A DNA stretch of 5,628 nt from an uncultured Megasphaera sp. (GCA_902464195.1 CABQJB010000137.1:1-5628), one strand, 5' to 3'; numbered from the stretch's first letter, positions 1-5,610 are shown. The notes: generated by a model not told the origin, from the sequence alone. Program-made: numbers and translations.

Positions 1-25
1 AAAGCATAACATTTAAAAAAGTTTA

Positions 26-59
26 GAAAAAACTGTTGCTACGGCAACAGTTTTTTTTT
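26..59 (+). terminator. Rho-independent terminator of an upstream gene
   Basis: A perfect 7-bp stem, CTGTTGC (33-39) with GCAACAG (44-50), closes on a TACG loop and is followed by nine T residues (51-59). The loop with its closing pair reads C-UACG-G in RNA, the extra-stable UNCG type. Seven A residues (26-32) precede the stem, so it may also work leftward. No coding sequence is visible to its left, so it presumably ends a gene outside the window and insulates the asr operon. Confidence 0.9.
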
Positions 60-60
60 G

Positions 61-180
61 TTTCTCTTGCTATCATAAGGCTAACGGGGCGGCTTGATGA
101 GTCGCCACAGTCTATGTGAAAAAAGTATTTGTTTATCAATCATATTTCTCATTTATATTTTTTGGAAAGAGGGTAACAGC
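61..180 (+). promoter_or_regulatory. Leader and presumed promoter region of the asr operon
   Basis: This AT-rich stretch between the upstream terminator and asrA must hold the operon promoter, but no strong consensus is visible. The best sigma-70-like candidate is TTGTTT (129-134) with TTATAT (153-158, 18-bp spacer). It would start transcription almost on the ribosome binding site, so it is weak. A possible regulator half-site, TGTGA (115-119), and an ATCAA (135-139) lie here, but neither has a convincing partner half. A small hairpin lies at 88-106. The asrA ribosome binding site AGAGGG is at 168-173. Confidence 0.4.
88..106 (+). other. Small hairpin in the asrA leader
   Basis: GGCGGC (88-93) pairs with GTCGCC (101-106), giving six pairs with one G-U, around the loop TTGATGA. 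It is the only GC-rich patch in an AT-rich leader. No T tract follows, so it is not a terminator. It could be a 5'-end stem of the transcript or part of an operator; nothing in the sequence decides between these. Confidence 0.35.
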
Positions 181-1200
181 ATGGGCTGTCAATTAAATGC
201 AGATGCATTGGGCACGGTCTTTGCCAAATGGTCGGATACGTATGACATTTACGCTCCGAAACTGTTTGCCGGCACGGGACGTTCTTCGATGCAGGATATC
301 GTACGCTATGGCAAGATCACTAAGCCGGAAGAAATCGTTTGGGATAAACGGTCCGACTACTCGGCAAAAGACGTTTTATTGCCCGTTTGCCAGACGTTGT
401 TCTATTTCAATGAAAATACCGTCACCGAAGCCGAAGCCCCGGAAAAGGGTGCCATCATTTTGCTGCGCAGCTGCGACTTGCACGCCATCAAGCGCTTCGA
501 CTACATGTACCTCCAGAACGGTCCGGAAGACTATTATTACAAACGCGTCCGCGACCGCGTCAAATTCGTCCTCATGGGCTGCAGCCAGGAATTCGACAAC
601 TGCTTCTGCGTTTCCATGGGCACCAATACCAGCGATAACTACGATGTCGCCTTGAACGTCAAAGACGGCCAGTATTTCCTCGATGTCAAAGATGACGTCC
701 TTGGAAAAGCTGTCAGCGAAGCCAAGGCACCGGAAGTCGACGTCGTCCCGGACCATGTGACGGAAAACAAGCTCCAGGTACACATTCCGGAAAACCTCTC
801 GTCGGCTATCGCCAAATCCCACGTATGGGATGAATACGACAAGCGCTGCATCAAATGCGGCCGCTGCACCCTGGCCTGTCCGACCTGTACCTGCTGGTCC
901 ATGCAGGATGTGTTCTTCACGGAAGACCATAAAGCCGGTGAACGCCGCCGCGTACAGACGTCCTGTATGTTCGACGACTATACCCTGGTTGCCGGTGGCC
1001 TTTGCTTCCGCAAGAAGGCGGGCGAACGGATGCGCTTCAAAGTGCTCCATAAGACGCTGGAATTCAAACAGCGTTCCGGTTTCCAGATGTGCGTAGGCTG
1101 CGGCCGCTGCGATGCCATCTGTCCGGAATACATTTCGCTCAGCCATTGCATCAATGTCAAACTGCCGGAAGGCATGAAGGAGGTCACAGAGAATGAATAA
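181..1200 (+). CDS. asrA: Anaerobic sulfite reductase subunit A (iron-sulfur electron carrier)
   Basis: The product is 339 residues, close to the roughly 347 of Salmonella AsrA. It is a cytoplasmic 4Fe-4S protein that should pass electrons from AsrB to the catalytic subunit AsrC. Two ferredoxin-type motifs lie in the C-terminal half: C223-x2-C226-x2-C229-x3-C233-P and C304-x2-C307-x2-C310-x3-C314-P. The N-terminal domain has the family signature RSCDLHAIKRFD (C98) and a later GC-x6-CFCVSMG segment (C134, C141, C143). These four cysteines may bind a further cluster, as proposed for related hydrogenase beta subunits; that is inference. The ATG at 181 is chosen because AGAGGG (168-173) sits 7 nt upstream and the protein then begins MGCQLNAD. 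An in-frame ATG at 94 would add a 29-residue hydrophobic stretch encoded by the AT-rich leader and has no ribosome binding site. The end overlaps asrB by 8 nt, implying translational coupling. Confidence 0.95.
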   Translation: MGCQLNADALGTVFAKWSDTYDIYAPKLFAGTGRSSMQDIVRYGKITKPEEIVWDKRSDYSAKDVLLPVCQTLFYFNENTVTEAEAPEKGAIILLRSCDLHAIKRFDYMYLQNGPEDYYYKRVRDRVKFVLMGCSQEFDNCFCVSMGTNTSDNYDVALNVKDGQYFLDVKDDVLGKAVSEAKAPEVDVVPDHVTENKLQVHIPENLSSAIAKSHVWDEYDKRCIKCGRCTLACPTCTCWSMQDVFFTEDHKAGERRRVQTSCMFDDYTLVAGGLCFRKKAGERMRFKVLHKTLEFKQRSGFQMCVGCGRCDAICPEYISLSHCINVKLPEGMKEVTENE

Positions 1201-2005
1201 CGAATATTTACCGTTCCGTTCGGAAATCTTAGAAGTCATTAAACATGCTGATGTGGAATATACCTTCCGTATGTCCTATGACCGCGGCAAAGAACATCCG
1301 GTCAAACCGGGCCAGTTCTTTGAAATCTCTATCCCGAAATACGGTGAAGCGCCCATTTCCGTCAGCGGCATTACCGACCATTCCCTGGATTTCACCATCC
1401 GTAAAGTCGGCAGCCTGACCGATGAAATCTTTGAAAACTACGTCGGCGGCCACTTCTTCATGCGCGGGCCTTATGGCAACGGCTTCGACGTCAATATGTT
1501 CAAAGGCAAGGAAATCGTCCTGGTCACAGGCGGCTCTGGCTTGTCCCCGGTCCACGGCGTCATCGACTACTTCGCCGATCACATGGACGAATGCAAGAGC
1601 CTGACTGTCATCTCCGGTTTCAAATCGCCGGCAGACATCCTCTTCAAAGCAGACCTCAAGCGCTGGATTGAAGACGGCATGAATTTCATCTGCACCGTCG
1701 ACAAGGCTCCGGAAGAAGGGGATTACGACGGCCATGTCGGCTTAGTCACCCAGTATATCCCGGAACTGCCCCTCAAGGACTTCGACAACGCCATCGCCGT
1801 CGTCGTCGGTCCGCCGATGATGATCAAGTTCTCCATCCAGGAATTGATTAAACTCGGTTTCGATGAAGAAAAAATCTGGCTCTCTGAATCGCGCAAAATG
1901 TGCTGCGGTCTCGGCAAATGTGGCCACTGCCGTATTGGCAAAGTCTACGTCTGCCAGGACGGGCCGGTATTCAAATACACCGAACTTCGTACATTGATCG
2001 ACTAG
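1193..2005 (+). CDS. asrB: Anaerobic sulfite reductase subunit B (FAD/NAD(P)H reductase)
   Basis: The product is 270 residues, near the usual 272. AsrB is the electron-input subunit: it oxidises NAD(P)H and feeds the AsrA/AsrC chain. It has the ferredoxin-NADP reductase fold, most like PyrK, the electron-transfer subunit of dihydroorotate dehydrogenase. The N-terminal FAD domain (about 5-100) contains VKPGQFFEISI and PISVSG (54-59), the flavin-contacting loop. The NAD(P)-binding domain follows with VTGGSGLSP (111-119) and GPPMM (206-210). The C terminus carries a PyrK-type 2Fe-2S motif, C238-x4-C243-x2-C246-x7-C254, with an extra neighbouring C237. The start overlaps the asrA end, and a strong AAGGAGG (1177-1183) lies 9 nt upstream. 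The stop codon sits inside the asrC ribosome binding region, so all three genes are tightly coupled. Confidence 0.95.
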   Translation: MNNEYLPFRSEILEVIKHADVEYTFRMSYDRGKEHPVKPGQFFEISIPKYGEAPISVSGITDHSLDFTIRKVGSLTDEIFENYVGGHFFMRGPYGNGFDVNMFKGKEIVLVTGGSGLSPVHGVIDYFADHMDECKSLTVISGFKSPADILFKADLKRWIEDGMNFICTVDKAPEEGDYDGHVGLVTQYIPELPLKDFDNAIAVVVGPPMMIKFSIQELIKLGFDEEKIWLSESRKMCCGLGKCGHCRIGKVYVCQDGPVFKYTELRTLID

Positions 2006-2019
2006 GAGGCTGATACATT

Positions 2020-3069
2020 ATGGATATGAATTGCGGTAAGTTAAAGAAATACGCTTTCCGGGTGACAAAAAATCGTAATATGGCTTCAGCCCGTGTACGT
2101 GTACCCGGCGGTTCCCTGAATGCCAAGGTCCTGGGCCAGGTCCAGCATATTGCCGAAACGTACGGCAATGGCGAAATCCATCTGACCATCCGCCAGGGTT
2201 TTGAAATCATGGGGATTCCCTTTGAAAAAGTTGAAGAAGTAAAGAAGGCTCTCCAGCCGATCATCGATGAACTCGACATCAATCAGAGCGAACGAGGCGC
2301 TGGCTTTGAAGCGTCCGGTACCCGAAATGTCATGGCCTGCGTCGGCAACCGCGTCTGCCCCTTTGGCAACTACGATACGACGGCCCTGGCGAAACGGATC
2401 GAAAAGGCTATTTTCCCGAACGACCTGCACGTCAAAGTCGCCCTTACAGGCTGTCCCAACGACTGCGACAAAATCCGCATGCATGACTTCGGCGTCATGG
2501 GCATGACGGAACCTCAGTTCGATGCCAGCCGCTGCGTCAGCTGCGGCATGTGCGTCCGCAAGTGCAAACAGCTCTCTGTCGAAGCCTTGCAGATGAAGAA
2601 TTTCCGTCCTGTCCGCAATGTCGAAAAATGCATCGGCTGCGGCGTCTGTGTCTGGGCCTGCCCGAACCGTGCCTGGACGCGTAGCAAGGAACAGTATTTC
2701 CGTATCACCCTTTTGGGCCGTACAGGCAAAAAGAACCCGCGCATGGGCGTCGATTTCATCAAATGGGCCGATGAAGACAGCGTCGTGAAGATTATCTCCA
2801 ACGTCTATGCTTTTGCCAAGAAATACATCGATCCGACGGCGCCTGCCGGCAAGGAACATATCGGCTACATGGTAGACCGTACGGGTCCGGAAGAATTCAT
2901 CAAATTCATCCTCCAGGACGTCCATCTGCCGAAGAAAGCCGAAATCTACCGTCCTCTCAACTGGTCCGGTATCCGCTATGTCGGCTTGAAATCGGAACCG
3001 TTCTACGTCGGCAAAGACGTAAATCCGGCCGATCTGGATGTATTCCAGAAACCGTTGCCGCTGAAATAA
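2020..3069 (+). CDS. asrC: Anaerobic sulfite reductase subunit C (siroheme catalytic subunit)
   Basis: The product is 349 residues, slightly longer than the roughly 337 of Salmonella AsrC. It is the catalytic subunit, carrying out the six-electron reduction of sulfite to sulfide in the cytoplasm. An N-terminal ferredoxin-like half-domain (about 18-85, including HLTIRQGFEIMGIP) is followed by the siroheme-4Fe-4S ligands C107-x5-C113 and C145-x3-C149, in the contexts ACVGNRVCPFGNYDT and LTGCPNDC. Inserted next are two 4Fe-4S ferredoxin motifs, C172-x2-C175-x2-C178-x3-C182 and C204-x2-C207-x2-C210-x3-C214-P, which should accept electrons from AsrA. The first lacks the usual proline after its fourth cysteine. 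The domain then resumes to the C terminus. AGGAGG (2004-2009) is 10 nt before the ATG at 2020; an in-frame ATG at 2026 is less well spaced. All expected ligands are present, so the enzyme should be active. Confidence 0.95.
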   Translation: MDMNCGKLKKYAFRVTKNRNMASARVRVPGGSLNAKVLGQVQHIAETYGNGEIHLTIRQGFEIMGIPFEKVEEVKKALQPIIDELDINQSERGAGFEASGTRNVMACVGNRVCPFGNYDTTALAKRIEKAIFPNDLHVKVALTGCPNDCDKIRMHDFGVMGMTEPQFDASRCVSCGMCVRKCKQLSVEALQMKNFRPVRNVEKCIGCGVCVWACPNRAWTRSKEQYFRITLLGRTGKKNPRMGVDFIKWADEDSVVKIISNVYAFAKKYIDPTAPAGKEHIGYMVDRTGPEEFIKFILQDVHLPKKAEIYRPLNWSGIRYVGLKSEPFYVGKDVNPADLDVFQKPLPLK

Positions 3070-3079
3070 GGAGGAGCCT

Positions 3080-3841
3080 ATGTACAACGACGAATACGCT
3101 GCGACCGCTGCCGGGGCAGCTGCGAAAGTAGGGCTTTTGAAGAAGAATCCCCTGGGATACTTCCTGTTGTCAGCCTTAGCCGGGGCCTATATCGGCTTTG
3201 GCATCCTACTGTCCTTTACGGTCAGCGGGACCTTGGGAGCCATTCCCATGACTAAGATCGCCATGGGCCTGTCCTTCGGCATCGCCCTGAGCCTGGTCAT
3301 CATCGCCGGGGCGGAACTGTTCACGGGTAACGCCTTCGTCCTCTACAATGGCTGGCGGTCGAAGACGGTCACCCTGACGGATGTCATCCGCCTGTGGGTC
3401 GTCTGCTACCTGGGCAACTGGTTCGGCGCCATCGTCCTGTCCCTGCTCTTCTATGGCGCTGCCGGCACGGCTGGCGGCGTCGGCCAGGCTTTGGCCAATG
3501 CCGCTGCCATGAAGATGAGCCTGCCGCCGCTGGTCCTCTTCCTCAGAGGTATCCTCTGTAACGTCCTGGTCTGCCTGGCCGTCTGGTGCGGCTTCCGCTG
3601 CAAATCGGACAGCGGCAAACTGATCATGGTCTTCTGGTGCCTCTACGCCTTCTTTACCTGTGGCTTTGAACACAGCGTAGCCAATATGACCGTCCTGACC
3701 CTGGGCCTGCTGAATCCCGCCGGTACGGCCGTCAGCGTCGGCGGTTACCTCTATAACCTGTTCATGGTCACCTTGGGCAACATCGTCGGTGCCGTCCTCT
3801 TCCTGTCCATTCCCTACGGCATCGCAGCCAAAAAAGATTAG
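3080..3841 (+). CDS. Formate/nitrite transporter family channel, likely hydrosulfide exporter
   Basis: The product is 253 residues with six hydrophobic segments, roughly 26-48, 60-80, 102-125, 150-171, 180-200 and 223-245: the FNT fold, a pentameric inner-membrane anion channel. Diagnostic motifs are GAELFTGN (77-84), RGILCNVLVCLAVW (156-169) and GFEHSVANM (195-203). H198 matches the conserved central-pore histidine and K145 the basic residue near the pore entrance in FocA. It starts 10 nt after asrC with AAGGAGG (3068-3074) 5 nt before the ATG, so it belongs to the asr operon. In Clostridioides difficile an FNT channel encoded with asrABC conducts hydrosulfide. By context the same role is inferred here: export of the HS- made by AsrC, possibly also sulfite entry. 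Formate or nitrite transport cannot be excluded from sequence alone. The TAG stop lies within a 15-bp direct repeat. Confidence 0.92.
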   Translation: MYNDEYAATAAGAAAKVGLLKKNPLGYFLLSALAGAYIGFGILLSFTVSGTLGAIPMTKIAMGLSFGIALSLVIIAGAELFTGNAFVLYNGWRSKTVTLTDVIRLWVVCYLGNWFGAIVLSLLFYGAAGTAGGVGQALANAAAMKMSLPPLVLFLRGILCNVLVCLAVWCGFRCKSDSGKLIMVFWCLYAFFTCGFEHSVANMTVLTLGLLNPAGTAVSVGGYLYNLFMVTLGNIVGAVLFLSIPYGIAAKKD

Positions 3842-3871
3842 TGGCTCGTGGCTAGTGATTAGTGGCTCGTG
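3836..3871. repeat. 21-bp-period direct repeat overlapping the FNT gene end
   Basis: GATTAGTGGCTCGTG occurs twice, at 3836-3850 and 3857-3871, separated by GCTAGT. The first copy contains the last sense codon and TAG stop of the FNT gene. A partial third copy of the core, GCTCGTGGCTC, follows at 3871-3881. The pattern suggests slippage or short-repeat expansion right after the reading frame; a function is not evident. Confidence 0.75.
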
Positions 3872-3877
3872 CTCGTG

Positions 3878-3929
3878 GCTCTCCTTATAGGAGAGCTGTC
3901 AGCGAAGCTGACTGAGAGGTTGCTCTTTC
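3878..3929. repeat. Paired-hairpin intergenic repeat
   Basis: GCTCTCCT (3878-3885) pairs with AGGAGAGC (3889-3896) across a 3-nt loop. Directly after it, GTCAGC (3898-3903) pairs with GCTGAC (3907-3912) across GAA. A weaker AGAG/CTCT stem (3915-3918 with 3923-3926) follows, and the first stem's CTCTCC could alternatively pair with the later GAGAGG. No T tract follows, so this is not a standard terminator. The order of a C/T-rich stem, a GTCAGC-GAA-GCTGAC stem and GAGAGGTT resembles dispersed intergenic palindromes that I recall from gut Firmicutes; the family name is not known to me. Confidence 0.55.
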
Positions 3930-3955
3930 TTTAGAGTAGTCAGTAGTCCGTGAGT

Positions 3956-4036
3956 TGTAGGGGCGACCATGTAGGGCGCCCGTCAGGGATGATAGGACAT
4001 ATCCCGGAGCGGGCTCGCCACGTGCGAGCCCCTACA
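3956..4036. repeat. 81-bp palindromic element with 9-bp inverted ends
   Basis: The ends are perfect inverted repeats: TGTAGGGGC (3956-3964) and GCCCCTACA (4028-4036). Inside are three hairpins. GGGCG/CGCCC (3961-3965 with 3977-3981) extends past one mismatch by CC/GG. GGGAT/ATCCC pairs 3986-3990 with 4001-4005. A perfect 8-bp stem GGGCTCGC/GCGAGCCC pairs 4011-4018 with 4024-4031. The outer ends compete with the inner stems, so the element could fold as a cloverleaf or as three separate hairpins. It has no reading frame of note. It looks like a REP- or MITE-like dispersed intergenic element rather than a gene or riboswitch. Confidence 0.6.
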
Positions 4037-4037
4037 G

Positions 4038-4090
4038 AAAAGGGACCTCACACGATGGTTTTTGCCATCATGCGAGGTCCCGGTTACTTT
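4038..4090. terminator. Long terminator-like hairpin
   Basis: GGGACCTC (4042-4049) pairs perfectly with GAGGTCCC (4074-4081). After a small internal loop with two pairs, GATGG (4054-4058) pairs with CCATC (4065-4069) over a T-rich loop. AAAA (4038-4041) precedes it, which reads as TTTT after the stem on the minus strand. On the plus strand the following sequence (GGTTACTTT) is only modestly T-rich. It may therefore be a backup terminator for leftward transcripts, or part of the repeat mosaic. Long paired arms with a short tract leave its function uncertain. Confidence 0.5.
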
Positions 4091-4091
4091 A

Positions 4092-4173
4092 TAGTTTGTA
4101 GTACGGAGTTTGTAGTTTGTAGAAGAGGGCTTTAAATTTAAAAACCTTCACTAAAAACTACAAACTGCAAACT
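4092..4173. repeat. AGTTTGTAG repeats forming a large imperfect palindrome
   Basis: AGTTTGTAG occurs three times, at 4093-4101, 4107-4115 and 4114-4122, the last two overlapping. The 16-bp arm at 4107-4122 has an inverted partner at 4158-4173 with one mismatch. Between the arms, near the centre, is the perfect AT palindrome TTTAAATTTAAA (4131-4142), flanked by GAAG (4122-4125) and CTTC (4146-4149). The whole 67-bp structure is AT-rich and has no gene. Mobile miniature element, recombination product and transcript-end structure are all possible. Confidence 0.6.
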
Positions 4174-4181
4174 TAATACTC

Positions 4182-4217
4182 AAAAAGGCGCTGTCTTCAT
4201 GCGACAGCGCCTTTTTT
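4182..4217. terminator. Bidirectional rho-independent terminator between the convergent operons
   Basis: GGCGCTGTC (4187-4195) pairs perfectly with GACAGCGCC (4203-4211) across a 7-nt loop. It is preceded by AAAAA (4182-4186) and followed by TTTTTT (4212-4217). It therefore works in both directions. For the leftward Crp/Fnr gene the TGA stop (4219-4217) touches the tract, so termination is immediate. For the asr-FNT operon it would end a transcript with a 3' tail of about 370 nt. Confidence 0.93.
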
Positions 4218-4879
4218 CAATACAGCGTCACCCGCTGCTGGTCTATTTCGATGAGGCCTTCGTCTTTCATGTGAGCCAGTTCCCTGGCGACAGCCGTGCG
4301 GTCGGCACAGAGATAGTCGGCCAGCTGGGTCCGGGTCATGGGGATGGTGAAGGTCTGGCTGCCGGCCTGTTCAGACTGGAATGAGAAGTATGTCAATAGT
4401 TTCTTGCGCAGCTTCTTCTTGGAAACGACTTCTAGCTTGGTCAGCAACTGGGCATTCTTGTCAGCCATGAGATGCAGCATGTTCTCGATGAGCTGGTGAT
4501 GGAAGGGACAGGCATTGGTACAGATGTGCAGGACCTTCTGGAAGGGGAGGACCAGGAACTGAGTGTTCCTGACGGCCTGGAAGGTTACGATGGATTGCAG
4601 GATCGTGCCGCAGACGAAGGTCTCACCGAAGAGGCCGCCGCTGCGGATAATGGCCAGGACGGCTTTGTCGCCCCAGCGGTCTTCGTGGATCATATGGACC
4701 TCGCCGCTGAGGACGATGCCGATGTAGTTCACTTCATCCTGGGCCAGGACGAGGAATTCCCCTTTGCGGGCCGTCCGGACCCGTGCGCCCAGGCAGGCGA
4801 GCATAGCCTTCCTTTTTTCCTGACTGATGCCGGAAAATAGGGGCAGGTCATCGGGCAGGACAATCGAAAAATCAGACAT
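4217..4879 (-). CDS. Crp/Fnr family transcriptional regulator
   Basis: The product is 220 residues, the normal length for the family. An N-terminal cyclic-nucleotide-binding-type beta-roll (about 12-115, including VLSGEVHMIHED and GGLFGET) is joined by a long dimerisation helix (about 118-155) to a C-terminal winged helix (about 175-220). The HTH is MTRTQLADYLCADRTAVARELAHMKDEGLI, with R194 and R199 as likely DNA contacts; a threonine replaces the glutamate found in Crp and Fnr. The arginine-serine pair that holds cAMP in Crp is absent, as is the N-terminal cysteine cluster of Fnr, so the ligand is unknown. Cysteines 29, 90, 120, 124 and 191 could serve redox sensing, but that is speculation. 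AAGGGAGG (4894-4887) lies 7 nt before the ATG and overlaps the lexA stop. The gene is thus cotranscribed with lexA, and it converges on the asr operon, a plausible but unproven target. Confidence 0.88.
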   Translation of the reverse strand: MSDFSIVLPDDLPLFSGISQEKRKAMLACLGARVRTARKGEFLVLAQDEVNYIGIVLSGEVHMIHEDRWGDKAVLAIIRSGGLFGETFVCGTILQSIVTFQAVRNTQFLVLPFQKVLHICTNACPFHHQLIENMLHLMADKNAQLLTKLEVVSKKKLRKKLLTYFSFQSEQAGSQTFTIPMTRTQLADYLCADRTAVARELAHMKDEGLIEIDQQRVTLY

Positions 4880-4892
4880 GAGAAGACCTCCC

Positions 4893-5510
4893 TTAATACC
4901 GACGGTAGAGGCCGATGACTTTGCCTAAGATTTGGCAATCCCGGGTATAAATCGGTTCGTATTCGTCATTTTCCGGCTGCAGGCGGATCGTGTCGGCTTC
5001 GTGGAAGTAGCGCTTGACCGTCGCTTCTTCGCCGATGAGGGCGACGACGATTTCGCCGTTTTCTGCCGTTTCCTGGCGGCGGACGATGAGCTGGTCGCCT
5101 TCGAGGATACCGGCGTTCTTCATGCTGTCCCCCTGGACGACGAGCATGAAGCAGTCGTCATTGCCGATGAAGTCGGCCGGGAAGGGGTAGACGTCTTCCA
5201 CGCATTCTTCGGCAAAGATAGGGGCGCCGGCCCGAACCTGCCCGACCAGGGGCAGGGGGACGATCTTCTTGGACCGCCACGAGCCTTCGTCGAGGAGTTC
5301 GATGGTCCGGTTCTTGGCCGGGTCGCGGCGGATATAGCCCAGATCTTCCAGGCGGTGGAGATAACCGTGGACCGTCGACGTCGAGCTCAGGCCGACTTCC
5401 TTGCAGATTTCCCGCACCGATGGGGGATAGCCGAATTTATGGACGCACGTGCGGATGTATTCTAAGATCTGTTTCTGACGGGTCGTCAGCATTTTTTCAT
5501 TGTTAATCAT
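4893..5510 (-). CDS. lexA: LexA repressor (SOS regulator, self-cleaving)
   Basis: The product is 205 residues, the same length as Bacillus subtilis LexA. It represses DNA-damage genes and is inactivated by RecA-stimulated self-cleavage. The N-terminal winged helix (about 7-70) has the family pattern TTRQKQILEYI, YPPSVREICKEVGLSS and STVHGYLHRLEDLGYIRRDP. The C-terminal S24 peptidase domain holds the cleavage bond A94-G95 (in QVRAGAPI), nucleophile S129 (in QGDSMKNAGI) and general base K166 (in EATVKRYF). The 35- and 37-residue spacings equal those of E. coli LexA (84, 119, 156). The start is set at ATG 5510, which has GGAG (5522-5519) 8 nt upstream. An in-frame GTG at 5519 overlaps that site, and the ATG for residue 7 has no ribosome binding site. 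The gene heads a two-gene operon with the Crp/Fnr regulator. Confidence 0.96.
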   Translation of the reverse strand: MINNEKMLTTRQKQILEYIRTCVHKFGYPPSVREICKEVGLSSTSTVHGYLHRLEDLGYIRRDPAKNRTIELLDEGSWRSKKIVPLPLVGQVRAGAPIFAEECVEDVYPFPADFIGNDDCFMLVVQGDSMKNAGILEGDQLIVRRQETAENGEIVVALIGEEATVKRYFHEADTIRLQPENDEYEPIYTRDCQILGKVIGLYRRY

Positions 5511-5563
5511 ATATACCACTCCAGTCTTGGAAAGTTATAGCAATTCCAGTATAAGCTACCCTC

Positions 5564-5592
5564 ATTATACCGAAATTTATAAAAAAAATCAA
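5564..5592 (-). promoter_or_regulatory. lexA promoter
   Basis: On the minus strand, TTGATT (5592-5587) and a perfect TATAAT (5569-5564) are separated by exactly 17 bp of AT-rich DNA. This is the strongest sigma-70-type promoter in the window. Transcription should start near 5557, giving a leader of about 47 nt before the lexA ATG. The LexA box at 5589-5602 overlaps the -35, as expected for autorepression. Confidence 0.85.
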
Positions 5593-5602
5593 ACGTTTGT
5601 TC
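5589..5602 (-). promoter_or_regulatory. LexA (SOS) box upstream of lexA
   Basis: Read on the minus strand, the site is TGAACAAACGTTTG. It fits the Gram-positive LexA box CGAACRNRYGTTYC at 12 of 14 positions, missing only the two outer bases. Within it, CAAACGTTTG (5590-5599) is a perfect palindrome. It overlaps the lexA -35 hexamer, so binding would block RNA polymerase: negative autoregulation of lexA and of the downstream Crp/Fnr gene. Confidence 0.8.
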
Positions 5603-5610
5603 AAAATATC

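Noticed and set aside
115..139. Crp or Fnr operator upstream of asrA (TGTGA at 115-119, ATCAA at 135-139)
   Set aside because: Neither half-site has a matching partner at the required spacing, so I do not list it as an operator.
94..180. In-frame N-terminal extension of asrA from an ATG at 94, giving a hydrophobic segment
   Set aside because: No ribosome binding site precedes it, it is AT-rich leader DNA, and AsrA is a soluble protein whose usual length fits the start at 181.
376..1239. Long open frame on the minus strand across asrA
   Set aside because: It is antisense to a clear AsrA with all cluster motifs, is rich in A, D, V and F as expected from the antisense of GC-biased codons, and shows no recognisable domain.
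2086..3087. Long open frame of 333 codons on the minus strand across asrC
   Set aside because: It is antisense to a complete AsrC and has no domain or credible start signal; its length follows from codon bias.
3950..4135. 61-codon open frame in the intergenic region
   Set aside because: It runs through three unrelated palindromic units, has no ribosome binding site and resembles no protein.
3836..4173. CRISPR array or attachment site
   Set aside because: The repeats are short, unlike each other and lack regular unique spacers; no cas, integrase or tRNA gene is present.
5517..5519. GTG start for lexA three codons upstream
   Set aside because: It overlaps the GGAG ribosome binding site that is well spaced for the ATG at 5510.
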